This document shows, piece after piece, positions 1 to 11,640 of a stretch of 64,000 nt of DNA (its first letter is position 1; each line of letters starts with the position of its first letter). The position numbers were made by a program, and so were the translations under genes. The DNA is from Glandiceps talaboti (lineage: Eukaryota; Hemichordata; Enteropneusta; Spengelidae): contig NC_135556.1 in NCBI RefSeq assembly GCF_964340395.1, forward strand, positions 23,492,723 through 23,556,722, in the 5' to 3' direction. Below the pieces are notes generated by a model that ran no database searches, was not told the origin of the DNA, and saw nothing but the letters and a program-made list of their open reading frames with translations.

Positions 1-300
1 TGTCCTGATCATGTGACTAGCATAATAAATATGGGCCATTCCATTACTGGATGTATCGAGGGGGGTCACACGACACAGGAAGATATGACTTCAGCTTTAT
101 CTAGGCCATTAGTTGTATACAGCCAAAACCAACAACAGTGGCTTAGTGATAGTAGTAAATTAACAAGGATCCATGAAGGAAAGATATTAATTAACATTGG
201 AGATACAAGTTTATATGAATTCAAGCCAGCTTGCATTTTGGTTTTCTGTGAAATTTATGCTTCAGTTAGATTTACATGTACCTCTGTATGTATATACTAG
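1..300 (+). CDS. Possible partial coding segment at the window edge (unrecognised)
   Basis: Frame 1 is open from the first base of the window to a TAG at 298-300, about 99 codons. It includes plausible protein text such as CIEGGHTTQEDMTSALSRP and a basic stretch around KLTRIHEGKI. There is no start within good context, so if real it would be the tail of an exon entering from the left, with the stop near 300. I recognise no domain. A frame of this length is not rare by chance at this base composition, and no splice acceptor can be judged because the sequence begins here. Treat it as a pointer to the neighbouring sequence rather than a gene call. Confidence 0.18.
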   Translation, partial: CPDHVTSIINMGHSITGCIEGGHTTQEDMTSALSRPLVVYSQNQQQWLSDSSKLTRIHEGKILINIGDTSLYEFKPACILVFCEIYASVRFTCTSVCIY

Positions 301-479
301 CTTAATATGTGATTATTTTTTTAAAGGAATTTAAGTTTACCAGCTGTTAAGTTTCAATTACATCGTAAAGTGTATGCATCTATTAAAAATTTATGAAAAT
401 ATCAGATTTCTTACTAATTCACTTCATGTGATAAGCCAGCAGTAGTTTACGTGAAAATATATTCCAGTCCACCAACTGT

Positions 480-815
480 GTTTTTGTTTCATTTGATTTG
501 ATTTGATTTGATTTCATTACATTTCATTTCATCAAAAAGAATAAGGAAAATAACTTTATTCCAAATGAGCTTCATCTGAGAGTCTTCATTATTTAACGTG
601 TTGGAATTATGTTTTGTCCCCAACTGTGTTCATACATTAAAAGGACAAGGAAATATACAAGTATTTAATTATGCTCCGATGTCACTACATCTGAGAGTCA
701 TCAGTAAAACCAGTTGAAAATGCATCATTATCCACCAACCATGTTTTTACTTAAATATTGTATGCATTTAAAAGACTTCACACTCCAATTTCACTTAATC
801 TGAAAGTCATCACAC
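480..815. repeat. Decayed tandem repeat, period about 112 bp, three copies
   Basis: The phrase TTCATCTGAGAGTCTTCA near 569 recurs as CTACATCTGAGAGTCATCA near 686 and CTTAATCTGAAAGTCATCA near 795. Each is preceded by a CCACCAACTGTG/CCCAACTGTG/CCACCAACCATG phrase. Copies are heavily diverged. The left end holds a short ATTTG pentanucleotide run at 491-515 that decays into ATTTC units to 533. Confidence 0.6.
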
Positions 816-2745
816 TTTGGTGAAAGTAAACTCCATCTATGGTCCCATTCATAACAATAATACACATGCAAAATCATCACAATGTCATCGTTTATAGGTG
901 ACACTTGTCGGACTGAAAGCCACATGTTCTCTAGTATATTGATATTGAATTCCAAGCAAACAGATGTTGATGGAAATGATTGACAGTACTTCTCATGAAG
1001 TACTGCTTTGATTTCCGCACGTTTAAAGTTCAACATTTTGGTATGCCAACAAAGGGAAAATGGCCGAACTCAATTAGTTATACTTCACACCTCACTAGCT
1101 AGTGTTGATTTGTTCTTCACAAGCAAAACAAACTCAAGAGTAGTACATGTATATATCACTAGAGCATAAACTTCTAAGTGGCCTATTCCACTTGAATGTA
1201 TACATATAATAATTTACTTAACCTGAATACCACTTCAATAAAGCATATTTTAAGATGGTTTTTTTCCTCCGCGGCGGTAGGAATTAGCTAATGCTATGTA
1301 ATATAATTTGACGTTACAAATAGCTTGGCGATGCTATCAATTCTTAAAAGACATAATTTTTCACTACAGTTTAATTTTCGTAATGTGTTGTATACTAATA
1401 TTAATGGCTTAACAAGCTGTTAAAACTGCAACTTTACTTGATTAAAATTCTTACCTACTTAATTCATAACATACTTAATCATGTAAAACGAAGTATTTAT
1501 TATCAGCAAAGTTAAAACATAATGTCTCAGATATTGCTTTAAGATTTTGAACTTTGGCCAAAAGCATAAAATAGAAAAAATACTTGTGACATATTTTGAT
1601 ATATATAAATGTGCTGGGCAGGATATGGAACACTTGCACAGCTATCTTTTATTGTTGTTCAACCAAATCGTTCTTTCTACAGTGACTGTTTGTGACTCTC
1701 TAGGTATGCTGAAACCTTGATTGTCACTGTTCTTTTCCACAGTACATCTAAGATACTTGGGTACAGAAATTCACCAAAATCTTGTATAACACTGGGCTTT
1801 TTTTAGGAAACTGTGTATTTGAAATGATCAAAATTGGTTAAATTGATATTGGACAATCAAAGTACATGTACAGTGTATATGTTATAACATCATAGATTGC
1901 CTACACTTTCAAAAGTGTTAGGCTTTCACTGATAGAAGGGTTATTCCTGAAACATCAGCTATTTATAAGTTCATTGGACTGAGTACATTACTGAGTACTG
2001 AGTACAGTTTTTTATAGTGTATGTGGGACATGTGTATTTGACGTGTCTATGGTCAAACAAAGTTGGGAAACATAAGCATGAAAGGACATATACATTTGTA
2101 TCATACATGCATGTACCAGAGGCTTGGCTGAAACTTTAGTAACCGCTTCTTTATATTAACAGACGAGGCTTAAATTACAGTAAAGCTCCAGTTACTTAGT
2201 ACAATATTTGCATTTGCAGGACAATAATGCATATACAAATACACAATTAATATTGATTAAAGAAATTTTCTGAGCCATCACAACAAAGGATAAGATATGA
2301 AGTTACACTAAAATGGATGAATTGATGATAAAATGTTCAAAATATAATAATATAATTGGAATACATATATCCTATTTAATATCTAAGTGTGAATTACTCT
2401 GGGACTGAGTGCATCATCTGATGAAATAACTGAATACCTTCCCTTTTGGACTTACATTGTACTTAATTCTAAATTATTAAAACCAAACACCTTTACTCAT
2501 ACTTTAATCCTACTCATCAAGTCAATGAAGTCACAATTTTAGTTCAAATGATACAAAAACACAATTTTCCCACTAAAACAAGTATTGATGTATGTCTATA
2601 CTATCTTGGGAATCACATACACATGTCTAATCAGTTGTTACACTTCTTCTCTCCTGACCTTCTATAATAGTATACAATAACCTTTCACTGGACACTTTAA
2701 TGTATTCACTGACCTCATGATGCTTGCTTTAATACACCAAGGTGA
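816..2745. other. AT-rich non-coding stretch, nothing recognised
   Basis: Both strands were read. There is an 81-codon minus-strand frame at 791-1036, but it overlaps the decayed tandem repeat and has no convincing splice acceptor. TACATGTA-type words recur. No RNA gene, transposon end or tandem structure is evident. Confidence 0.4.
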
Positions 2746-2884
2746 AAGGAACCTAGACTGTAAGATACGTCGTGTCGTGACGTTCCGCCCTCACTGGCCT
2801 CCTCCTCTCTCTCAATGGGAGGGGATGGCCAATGTGTGAGGGCGCCCCATCACGGCATACCTTACAGACTACAAGGAACCTAGA
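2746..2884. mobile_element. Short foldback (MITE-like) element with 12-bp flanking direct repeat
   Basis: The left arm CTGTAAGATACGTCGTG near 2758 is mirrored by the reverse complement of the right arm ending at about 2868 (CTGTAAGGTATGCCGTGATG). Homology continues inward through CGCCCTCAC..GGCC on both sides, leaving a CT/GA-rich centre. The element is GC-rich relative to its surroundings. The 12-mer AAGGAACCTAGA occurs immediately before it (2746-2757) and again after it (2873-2884), which looks like a target-site duplication. No coding capacity. The superfamily is not clear: 12 bp is unusual for common DNA transposons. Confidence 0.7.
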
Positions 2885-3630
2885 GGATGTTTAAGAACTT
2901 TAAATGTTTAGGGAGTCCAATTTCTTTAAAGCTATTTTCAATATACGTCATCAAATATACTACAAAGAATTGGGTTACTATATCAATATTAGATGTACAG
3001 AGGGAAAAGTACACAGAAAGTATATAAATTTGTACTTTTGATATGCTCCAATTTCTGGAATGTACTTTTTGATAATAAGCCACCATATCAATCAGAACTG
3101 GGTTACACAGAACTTTCAATAGGTAAAAAGAGATCAAATTTCTTTTATTTGCAATTATTTTGATATATAGATATCAACCCACATGCAAATCAGGCTACTT
3201 ACTCTTAAAATACAATGCACACATTTAGTTATGTAGGTCAGTTCCATCTTATCACCATACCTGCTTTCCTTGTATGCATGATGCAAAAATGCCAGAATGT
3301 ATCTTTGAGCTTAATGCTACAATCCGATTAGTTACAGGATAAGATTTTGTGCAGTAAATGAACTGTTGCACTATCTACACTTTTAAGAGTCTTTTTTACG
3401 TCAGCAATAAACTTTCCTATCTATTTCTTAATACTAAATTCAACTATCAAACAAATGCATCGTCATACCGTAAAACTAGGTCAGTTTGCAGAGTAAGGAA
3501 ATTAATACAAAATAACATCGTCATAATCTTCCCTCACTTTAATAGAAAAGAATGCATTCATAGCACAGTAATCATTTTCTGTATCAAGCATTCTAGCACA
3601 CAAAATGAAATCAGAATATAGAACTGGGCA

Positions 3631-3900
3631 CTATGTCCAAATATGGTAGATGGCACATTTTGTTCATATATGGAATATGGCACATGATGTCCAAATATGG
3701 AATGTCCAAATATGGAATGTCCAAATATGGGAAGTGTCAAAATGTCCAAATGTGACATATGGCAATATGTTCAAAAAATGTCAAACTATGTCAAAATATG
3801 GATTGTAGATTCATGTCCAAATATAGTATTTGGCACTATGTCCAAATAAGGAATATTGCACAAAATGTCCAAATATGGAATGCAGCATCAATGTCCAAGT
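3631..3900. repeat. Minisatellite built on ATGTCCAAATATGGA
   Basis: Three perfect head-to-tail 15-bp copies of ATGTCCAAATATGGA lie at 3687-3731. They are flanked on both sides by diverged and expanded versions (TATGTCCAAATATGGTAGATGGCAC and similar) out to about 3900. Because 15 is a multiple of three, the minus strand gives a repetitive frame (GHSIFGHSIFG), which I regard as an artefact of the repeat. Confidence 0.8.
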
Positions 3901-4670
3901 ATAATGCATGACATGATACTACAGTACATCTTAAAGTTCTTCACAATTTCAATACATACAACACATTATCATGTTAAGAATATCTTAAAAGATTATGACG
4001 AAACCTTTAAACCTTTAAACACGAAACACAGCTTTAGCAAATCTTTGTCTAGTAGTCACGCACCCTTCAAACATTGCACATTTTCATCATGCAACGTCAA
4101 TCTGCAAAAGCCACACTCACACAATTTTGAATAGACATGCCAGTGGTTAATGAGAAACTGTATTCAATCAGTTACACTTTTCTCTGGTATAATGCAAACA
4201 CATCACTCATCAAAACATTACCATTTCAAAGTTTCATATTGACAGAGAAAGAAACTCAGTGAACAGCATAACATTTCACTAACTACAACATAATTAAGAC
4301 TACATCAAAATAGACAGTCTGGATGAATTTGGTCAAACAATTTCTCATGCTCCAAAACTGTCTGTTTTGTTTAGATGCCGACTGACAAAACCTTTGATGT
4401 ATTGCAATCAATTATTGTGTGGTTCTATCAACAAGTCTGTCTATGTTCAACTATAAATGAGGCATGTAGTCCATCATCTTTTGGAACTACCATCGAAATT
4501 GAAGAAGGAATTTACATACAGTTCTTCTAATATGACAGAAATTATACTTTTTTAACAGTCTCAGTGTAATATTTTTTGTGTCCATGCATGTACATGTATG
4601 TGTGCATGTGTACACATGTATGTGCATGTGTACAAATGTATATGCAGAGAGGTGTATGAGCAAATGAATA

Positions 4671-4701
<31 letters not shown>

Positions 4702-4702
4702 G
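4671..4702. repeat. (TGTC)n microsatellite
   Basis: About eight copies of TGTC, directly preceded by an imperfect TGTG/CATGTA-rich segment from 4590. Confidence 0.9.
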
Positions 4703-5760
4703 CATGTATGTTTGTTCTGGTTGGATACCACAAAATTCCACCAGTAGATATAATGAACTGCATCTACATCAATATTTCAACTTGAATGTCAGATGGAACT
4801 TAGTGTAAAGGTTATGATTACCAAGGCTCAGTGTGCAGGGGGGTATGATTACCATGGCATAGTAAGAATGCTTACTTCATATATAGTATGATTATTGTCA
4901 TTATTTAACCATTTATTACCATAAACTTGTCATTGATGTCATTTTGGAGACCTAATAGATTTATAGTATGTTATAGCAAACAGTTCTAATGTATTTTGAC
5001 AACATACATGTATTCTACTTATGGTCAAGTTCTGCTCAATGTGTGATCAATGTGAGTGTCAGAGAGAAATACTGAAATCATGTCTGTTGGACAGAAATAC
5101 TGAAGAACATGTCTATACATTTGTACACCACTTAAGGAGTTTACACTTCATACACAGTGAAATGTGAACAACAGTGAAGTTTGCTCTGTTGTTAAACTGG
5201 TGTTCTACTTTATGCAAGGATTTGAAATTGAGGTTCCTGGGCTTCTCACTGTCTCCAACCTCTGAAAGATTGTAGAGTCTACATTTGTCAACTCCTTCTG
5301 TGACTAAATCTCTTTTAAACCCTAATACATGGATTTCTGAGTTTTAACTTAATTAAAAACATCAAAACATTCATCAAGAATGTTCTAGCCTAGAGATTCA
5401 AAACCAGTGAATATCAAATTCTACTAATCAGAACTATAAATTTACTAGATTTTTAATATGACTGGCATTAGGCAAAATACTAAATGATCACCATAGATTC
5501 TATTGCATTCACCTGAAACTCTGTCCATTTCATGACACTTAACATCTACATGTATTGTACATTTGTAGATCTTTGTACTTGCCAAAGGTGATCATCAATT
5601 CCACGCTAATAGTAATATTGCATGCACTACGATCAATAATTTGATGATGGGGGGTATTAAATTCAGTAGACTTGAACACGCACATCATAAAACTAACAAA
5701 TCACCCTAGACAGTGTCAATATGGATATAATGCACACATTATCACTTTATCATTGGGTTC
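4703..5760. other. AT-rich non-coding stretch; one weak terminal-exon-like frame
   Basis: Nothing is firmly recognisable. On the minus strand, a good acceptor (CTACAATCTTTCAG, exon side from about 5265 downward) opens a roughly 49-codon frame to a TAG near 5120. No partner exon supports it. Confidence 0.3.
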
Positions 5761-5762
5761 AC

Positions 5763-5868
5763 AATATTGTATAGCCTAGAATCCATGCGGTTGGTGGTTT
5801 TGAATTCAGTATGGGGAATACAAAAGTGCCAAATCCCCAATAGCCTGGATTCTAGGCTAAATATTGTA
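5763..5868. mobile_element. 88-bp MITE with perfect 13-bp TIRs and 9-bp target duplication
   Basis: TAGCCTAGAATCC at 5772-5784 is the exact reverse complement of GGATTCTAGGCTA at 5847-5859. Directly outside the termini the same 9-mer AATATTGTA stands on both sides (5763-5771 and 5860-5868). The interior holds a second small inverted pair (TGGGGA / TCCCCA). Perfect TIRs with a perfect duplication point to a recent cut-and-paste insertion of a non-autonomous element. A 9-bp duplication is typical of Mutator-like elements and is also seen in Merlin-like ones, so the superfamily is an inference. Confidence 0.8.
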
Positions 5869-6673
5869 GATCTTTAAAACACATTTTGTAATGAAAATCA
5901 TTGAAACAACCACATCCTCAATATTAAAGACACCTACGTTTTTCTATTAGCATAGCAGTTCTGAATTACATCATCAGAAACACTGAAGTGTCTAAGACCA
6001 CCTAAATATAGTGTTTTTAGTGAGGTTTTTACCATATATTTATCCTCAAAAATGACCATTATATCAACTTATGTGTAGGTGTTTTCTTTTAGAATTTGAC
6101 CAGATTTTCATTTCTGTTGTCCTTGTAGATTTAAGACATACATTATACATGTACAAACACTCCTGAGTTTCAACTACCATCCATAAACTGTTTTCACTGA
6201 GGAAGGGTTGTAGAGAAGACATACTCTATCTGGGTTCCCTATGCTTTTTATGAGAGTTATATCCTCAACGGAGGAAAAAGTCTATAAAATTTTATCTCAT
6301 TATTTGTTGCTGCCACAGGGTTGTAAGACCTTAGCATAGACAAACATCAATGCATACGTGCACAAGAGGCCCCCTGATAAGACATATGTTCAGTTTTCCC
6401 TATTTCGTACCTGTGAGGTAGGAGTTACTGTACATGTATTGTTTCAACTCATTAATATGGCCATCACACTATACAGTACATTACCATGATATATAGCTGT
6501 CTGCCAAGTCTGCATTGATCACCCTATTTCTATTTTATTGCTTTGACACGGCCCACTTTGGTTTAATTCATTGTTTAACCCAGATATGTAAAGTTGACAT
6601 TATTTAACCTACATCACAAAGCTTATCGTTTTGATCTGTCATTTCATTTCATATGGATGAGTTTTAGTTTGTG

Positions 6674-6697
6674 CCTGTCTGTCTGTCTGTCTGTCTG

Positions 6698-6744
<47 letters not shown>

Positions 6745-6745
6745 T
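6674..6745. repeat. (CTGT)n microsatellite
   Basis: Near-pure CTGT tetranucleotides (about 18 units, one GTGT interruption). It is the first of two arrays of the same motif separated by 150 bp. Confidence 0.95.
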
Positions 6746-6891
6746 TTGACCTTTGTCTGTCCATCAGAATATTGGTAAATTCAATGGACACTGCCTATTT
6801 GTATACATCATGTAATGTGTACATGTACATAAACAATCTATGTATCAAAAGTCTTTGTATCTATATTCATCAGATTCTGCCTGTATTCATT

Positions 6892-7072
6892 GATCTGTCT
6901 GTGTGTGTGTGTGTCTGTCTGTCTGTCTGTTCGTCTGTCTGTCTTCAATCTGTCTATCAATCACTGTCTGTCTATCCATGTCTTTCTGTGTATCGATTTG
7001 TCCATTGGTTTCTACCTATATGCAAGAGTCAGATTCTGCCTGTATGAATCAAACTGTCTTACTGTTTGTCTG

Positions 7073-7107
<35 letters not shown>

Positions 7108-7392
7108 GTTTGTCTCTGTCTGTCTGTCTGTCTGTCTGTCTCTGTCTGTCTGTCTGTGTGTGTGTCTGTCTGTCTGTCTGTCTGTGTGTGTGTCTGCCTG
7201 TCTGTCTGTCTGTATGAATCAAACTGTCTTACTGTTTGTCTGTCTGTCTGTCTGTCTGTGTCTGTCTGTCTGTCTGTGTCTGTCTGTCTGTCTCTGTCTG
7301 TCTGTCTGTCTCTGTCTGTCTGTCTCTGACTGTCTGTGTCTGTCTGTCTGTCTGTCTCTGTCTGTCTGTCTGTCTGTCTCTGTCTGTGTGTG

Positions 7393-7423
<31 letters not shown>

Positions 7424-7454
7424 ATGAATCAAACTGTCTTACTGTTTGTTTGTT

Positions 7455-7489
<35 letters not shown>

Positions 7490-7548
7490 GTGTGTGTGTG
7501 TCTGTCTGTCTGTCTGTCTGCCTGTATGAATCTAACTGTCTTACTGAT

Positions 7549-7611
<63 letters not shown>

Positions 7612-7618
7612 GCCTGTT
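6892..7618. repeat. Long CTGT array with an embedded higher-order unit
   Basis: About 0.7 kb of CTGT units with interspersed CTCTGT and GTGTGT variants. A non-microsatellite segment, TGTATGAATCAAACTGTCTT followed by ACTGTTTGT, is repeated four times at about 7041, 7211, 7421 and 7523 (the last copy has two substitutions). The array is therefore organised as larger blocks of unequal length (about 170, 210 and 102 bp). Long frames reading CLSVCLSV across all three phases are translation artefacts of this repeat. Confidence 0.93.
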
Positions 7619-8476
7619 AAACTCTCTATGTGTACCAGTCAGTCTGTCAGTTAGTTTATACCCTGGATCTGTTGGTCACTCAATTGGTCGTTGTATTTAC
7701 CACAGATAGAAATAAATAGAACTTATACATGGAGTCTATGTGTACATCCAGCAGTGAAAATTCCAAAACTATTACATACATATACAACAAAAGACAAAAT
7801 ATACAGGACTGAAGTGAGTTGCCATTACTGATACATATGAAACTGTATTGCTTATAGCACAATACATCAGAATATACACAGGTAATTTCTCTCAATATGC
7901 ACTGCTATTTTCAAATCATCTTTTCATAATCATATTAGTATTGTCAGCTTGAACTCAAATTGGTGCAAAATTATATTATCCTTGATATAAAAGCTGACCC
8001 ATCAATAACTACAACTACAGCTCTTTGTCACACAGGTCATAACCTTGGCCAGCTCAAACAGAATTACTCAGATCAAATTACCGATCAATAATTATGATAA
8101 AACTAATATCTTCTTTAATAATGCAACTCAAAAAAATGCTACAAATATTCTATAAATCAGCTTGATGTTATTAGCTTGCTTATTACAGGATATTTTTTTA
8201 TAGATTAGTGAAAATGTTTTGCTTTGGTTGCAGCATAACTTACATCTAGCTGAGGAGGGATGACGGATTTCACCAAAATATATGTAAATTGTGAAGACTG
8301 TAACTTCAGAACTACTATATTTATACAAAATATATAAGGCCAAATAAAATAGTGTGTTTCCAATAACCCAACTGACCCGCCGACCCTAAACATTTTTACA
8401 TCCAAAAAGGTAAAATTTTGAGAATTTACTTCTATTTTCCTGTAGATTTTCATGGCAAAGTGTCTTCAGTATCTCT

Positions 8477-8645
8477 AGCTCCCCTGGGTTCTAATGTTCT
8501 GGTTATACCTTTAGCTCCCCTGGGTTCTGATGTTCTGGTTGTATCTTTAGCTCCCCTGGGTTCTGATGTTCTGGTTGTATCTTTAGCTCCCCTGGGTTCT
8601 GATGTTCTGGTTGTATCTTAAGCTCCCCTGGGTTCTGATGTTCTA
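8477..8645. repeat. 36-bp minisatellite, about five copies
   Basis: Units begin AGCTCCCCTGGGTTCTGATG and start at 8477, 8513, 8549, 8585 and 8621. The inner copies are almost identical. The unit is a multiple of three, so a plus-strand frame reads a 12-residue repeat (LAPLGSDVLVVS) and ends with a TAA in the last copy. A good acceptor-like TTTTCCTGTAG lies just upstream at about 8445. No flanking coding sequence is visible, so I annotate it as a repeat, not a gene. Confidence 0.9.
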
Positions 8646-8649
8646 TATT

Positions 8650-10170
8650 CCAACTGTATAGGTCATAACTAAAATCTATTTATCATACAACTCAAGGCAT
8701 GTCATATTTTAAGCAGAAATATTCAAAATACATGGTGCTGATGAATAATTCTAAATATCAAGTCATGGTAGATTTTGACAAAATATTGAAAAACACATGT
8801 ATGTTTTATATAAAGTATTAATTCATCCCACAAAATTACAATAAATTTGATTCATTTCAAAGTTCCAACAGGCTTACACCAAACTTTAAGAACTGTACAA
8901 AATCATTATGTTTGTAGGTTTCCCAGGTCTTACGTGCACTTCGTAACCATGGCGTCATGGAGTTCACATACCCTGACATACTTATTCACTTCAGATCTGC
9001 TTTTCAACCTCCACAAGCAAAATCCATTCCAGCAACGTAGATTAATATGGTTATATATGAAAATAGGGATGTTCTTATTATTAAAATCAAGAAAGTTTCA
9101 AAATAAAATGCATAATTCGAAAACAAATCTGGGGTTTTATGGTTGAACTTACATATACATGATACGTACATTTATCTTAAAAGAACCTCAAGCTGGTTTT
9201 ACAGTAGAAATCAGTTGATCAAAATAGCATTCATTACATGTGTGCTAGTGTAGAAAACGTGTTGCTTTTCACATTTCACAGTAGAGTGAATGCTTTGACT
9301 TGGTACATGCAGGTAATATGCTCATTACATATACTTCACTAGTCTTCTTGAAATAGACCAGTGGTCAGGCAAAATGCTTCTATGTGCTTTCTTTGGAGAG
9401 CCTCTTCAAAATGTATTGTGTAGTAAGACCTGAAAATCATGATATTTAGTAATTCAGCTAGTTTAGTAGGTAGATTGGTTCAAGATGCTGCTAATTTCTC
9501 TCTTCATAGATGCTTAACATAGGAGAGAATTACTTTGCAATAACTTGAAAATGTCTCCTCATATAGCTGATGATACTCACACAGGCCAACTTTGCCAAAA
9601 TGATTTTTCTAAAAGTACAAATCAAACGTATATTTAGACAGTGAAATTACATTACTTTGGAACAGCAAATTTGCAACAATTCCAACATTTTGACTTATCT
9701 GTGATGTGGCTTGACCACAAGATGGTATTAAGTTATGAGTGTGCAAAGTCTAGAATGTATATTTGCATGTAACTATCAAAATATACTGTACGTTATTTTT
9801 AATTTATCGTAGGCTAAATAGCCCTGCAGGTGAATGCAGTAAGAGAAAGGTTAAAAAATAAAACATTTTACCCTACAGCTTCCCCTCATGGTGATACATG
9901 AAGTACAGTACAAATATTGCTTGATTTATTCGTGCACATTGGGCATTTGATATTCAATCCTGTGATCCCCAAACGACTGCTAACCTTTAAGAAACAATAA
10001 AATCTGCATTGCATACTGTGTTGTATTGCATATTACATAGGTGGTTGCGATTGGCATACTGTACAAAGTATGCTCATATTTAGAAAGTAGGGTTATACTA
10101 AGGTCTAGTTACTCTACACGTAGTTGTTCTCTACTCTCTCTTTCTAACATATAGTCAAACGGACAAATTC
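8650..10170. other. AT-rich non-coding stretch, nothing recognised
   Basis: No tandem, inverted or coding signal beyond short chance frames (longest 99 codons at 8847-9146, AT-rich, no domain). Confidence 0.4.
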
Positions 10171-10172
10171 TA

Positions 10173-10385
10173 TTGCAACAACAATGAGGTTCTCAAACCT
10201 TAGCAACAACAATGAGGTTCTCAATCCTTAGCAACAACAATGAGGTTCTCAAACCTTAGAAGCAACACTGAGGTTATCAAACCTCATCAAAATTGTTGAG
10301 GTTCTCAAACCTTAGCAATAACACTGCAGTTCTCAAACCTTACTGCGAGAAACGAAACTGAGGCTCTCAAACCATAGCAACAACA
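10173..10385. repeat. 28-31 bp minisatellite, about seven copies
   Basis: Unit GCAACAACAATGAGGTTCTC followed by AAACCTTA. The first three copies, starting at 10175, 10203 and 10231, are nearly identical. Later copies diverge and gain 1-4 bp. Confidence 0.88.
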
Positions 10386-10779
10386 AAAGGGAAGATGATA
10401 CACCAGCAAATATTTACTGAGTATACATGTACATGTACAGTATTGTACACCATTAAAAACATAGTACATGTCAATATGTGTACAGTTTTATGTGAACTGT
10501 AAATTCATGGGGTCTGCAATTGTACACTGAACAAAGTAAGTCTGAGAATACCATGGAAAGTACTCCTGTGTGAAATTCACAAACGTAAACCACTATGTTG
10601 GTCATTTATTGTGATTATATTAAGAGATAATGGCATAAATGTGGTAGAAAATGGAAGGCTTTTAACATCTAATTTCTAACTGAATAAAAGAGAAATCAAT
10701 AAGAAAATTGAGTAATAGTGGAATGACATTGGGATTATGTTTATCCAAGCAAAAGTTGCACGCTATCGTTCATTTCCCA

Positions 10780-11163
10780 CTATCGTCTATTTCCCGGTAA
10801 CAAGACTGTATGCTCTAAGAAACATACGTTAGTCGTATTAAAAGATTCAAAATCACCAGAATTAGAGATCATTTCTGATTTTGTTTGACAAACTCTTTTC
10901 TTATTCCAGATCATTAATATTTTATAAAACATAAAGGTCAATAATACTGTAAGCCTCTTTCCATCGATATAAAGACTGGAATGTCTATATTTGAAGATTA
11001 CACGACAAAATGAAATGAAAACCGTGATCTGATATAAATTTACTTCTAGGTAGAACTGACACAGAAAAGCTGAATTGACAGCAAACAATCTGATATAACT
11101 TGAAGAAATGTTATGTACTACGTAAGAGATAAAGATGAATACAGGTTTTAATAAGCTTAACAT
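10780..11163 (-). other. 127-codon AT-rich open frame, probably chance
   Basis: Stop-to-stop frame rich in F, I, L and V, with two possible hydrophobic segments in its N-terminal half. It has no recognisable domain, no CpG-rich start and no splice partners. Frames of this length are expected about once in a window of this size and composition. Confidence 0.1.
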
Positions 11164-11199
11164 ATATCAAAGTTGACTATGTTTTGCTACAACTTTCAA

Positions 11200-11640
11200 A
11201 GCAGTGGGGAGAAGAAACCTGGTAAAGCTTTAATACATGGTTGATTTGTAAAACCACAGCGAGGGGGAAATCTGGTACATAGTTGATTTATAAAAACCAC
11301 AGAGAGGGGGAAATCTGGTACATAGTTGATTTGTAAAAACCACAGAGAGGGGGAAATCTGGTAAAATTTATCAAGTTTAATTTTGAAGCAAGAGAAATGG
11401 AAAAATGCAGTAGAACCTTTATAGATAGCTGATTTGTAAAACCACACAGAGAGGGGGAAATTTGAAATCTGATAAGAATTTCATACATCCAGTTGATTTG
11501 CAAAGCAAGAGAAAGAGAGATATCTAGTAAAACTTACATAGCTGATTTGTATAAAAGCCACAGAAGAGGAAAATAACGTTCATCCAGAGTCAGAGTTCAT
11601 TTGTAAAACAAGAGAAAGGGAGAAATCTAGTAAAACTCAA
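11200..11640. repeat. Decayed minisatellite, period about 43 bp
   Basis: Clear copies of TAGTTGATTTGTAAAAACCA followed by CAGAGAGGGGGAAATCTGG begin at about 11240, 11282 and 11325. More diverged and expanded versions with GATTTGTAAAACCA and GAGAAAGGGAGAAATCTAG continue to 11640. Confidence 0.85.

Noticed and set aside
791-1036. 81-codon minus frame
   Set aside because: Overlaps a decayed tandem repeat and has no upstream acceptor or promoter. Not recognisable.
6697-7654. Several frames of 60-250 codons reading CLSVCLSV over the CTGT array
   Set aside because: The tetranucleotide repeat is open in several phases on both strands. No non-repeat coding sequence adjoins it.
10780-11163. 127-codon minus frame
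   Set aside because: Length is within chance expectation at this AT content. Composition is that of translated AT-rich DNA and there are no splice or promoter signals.
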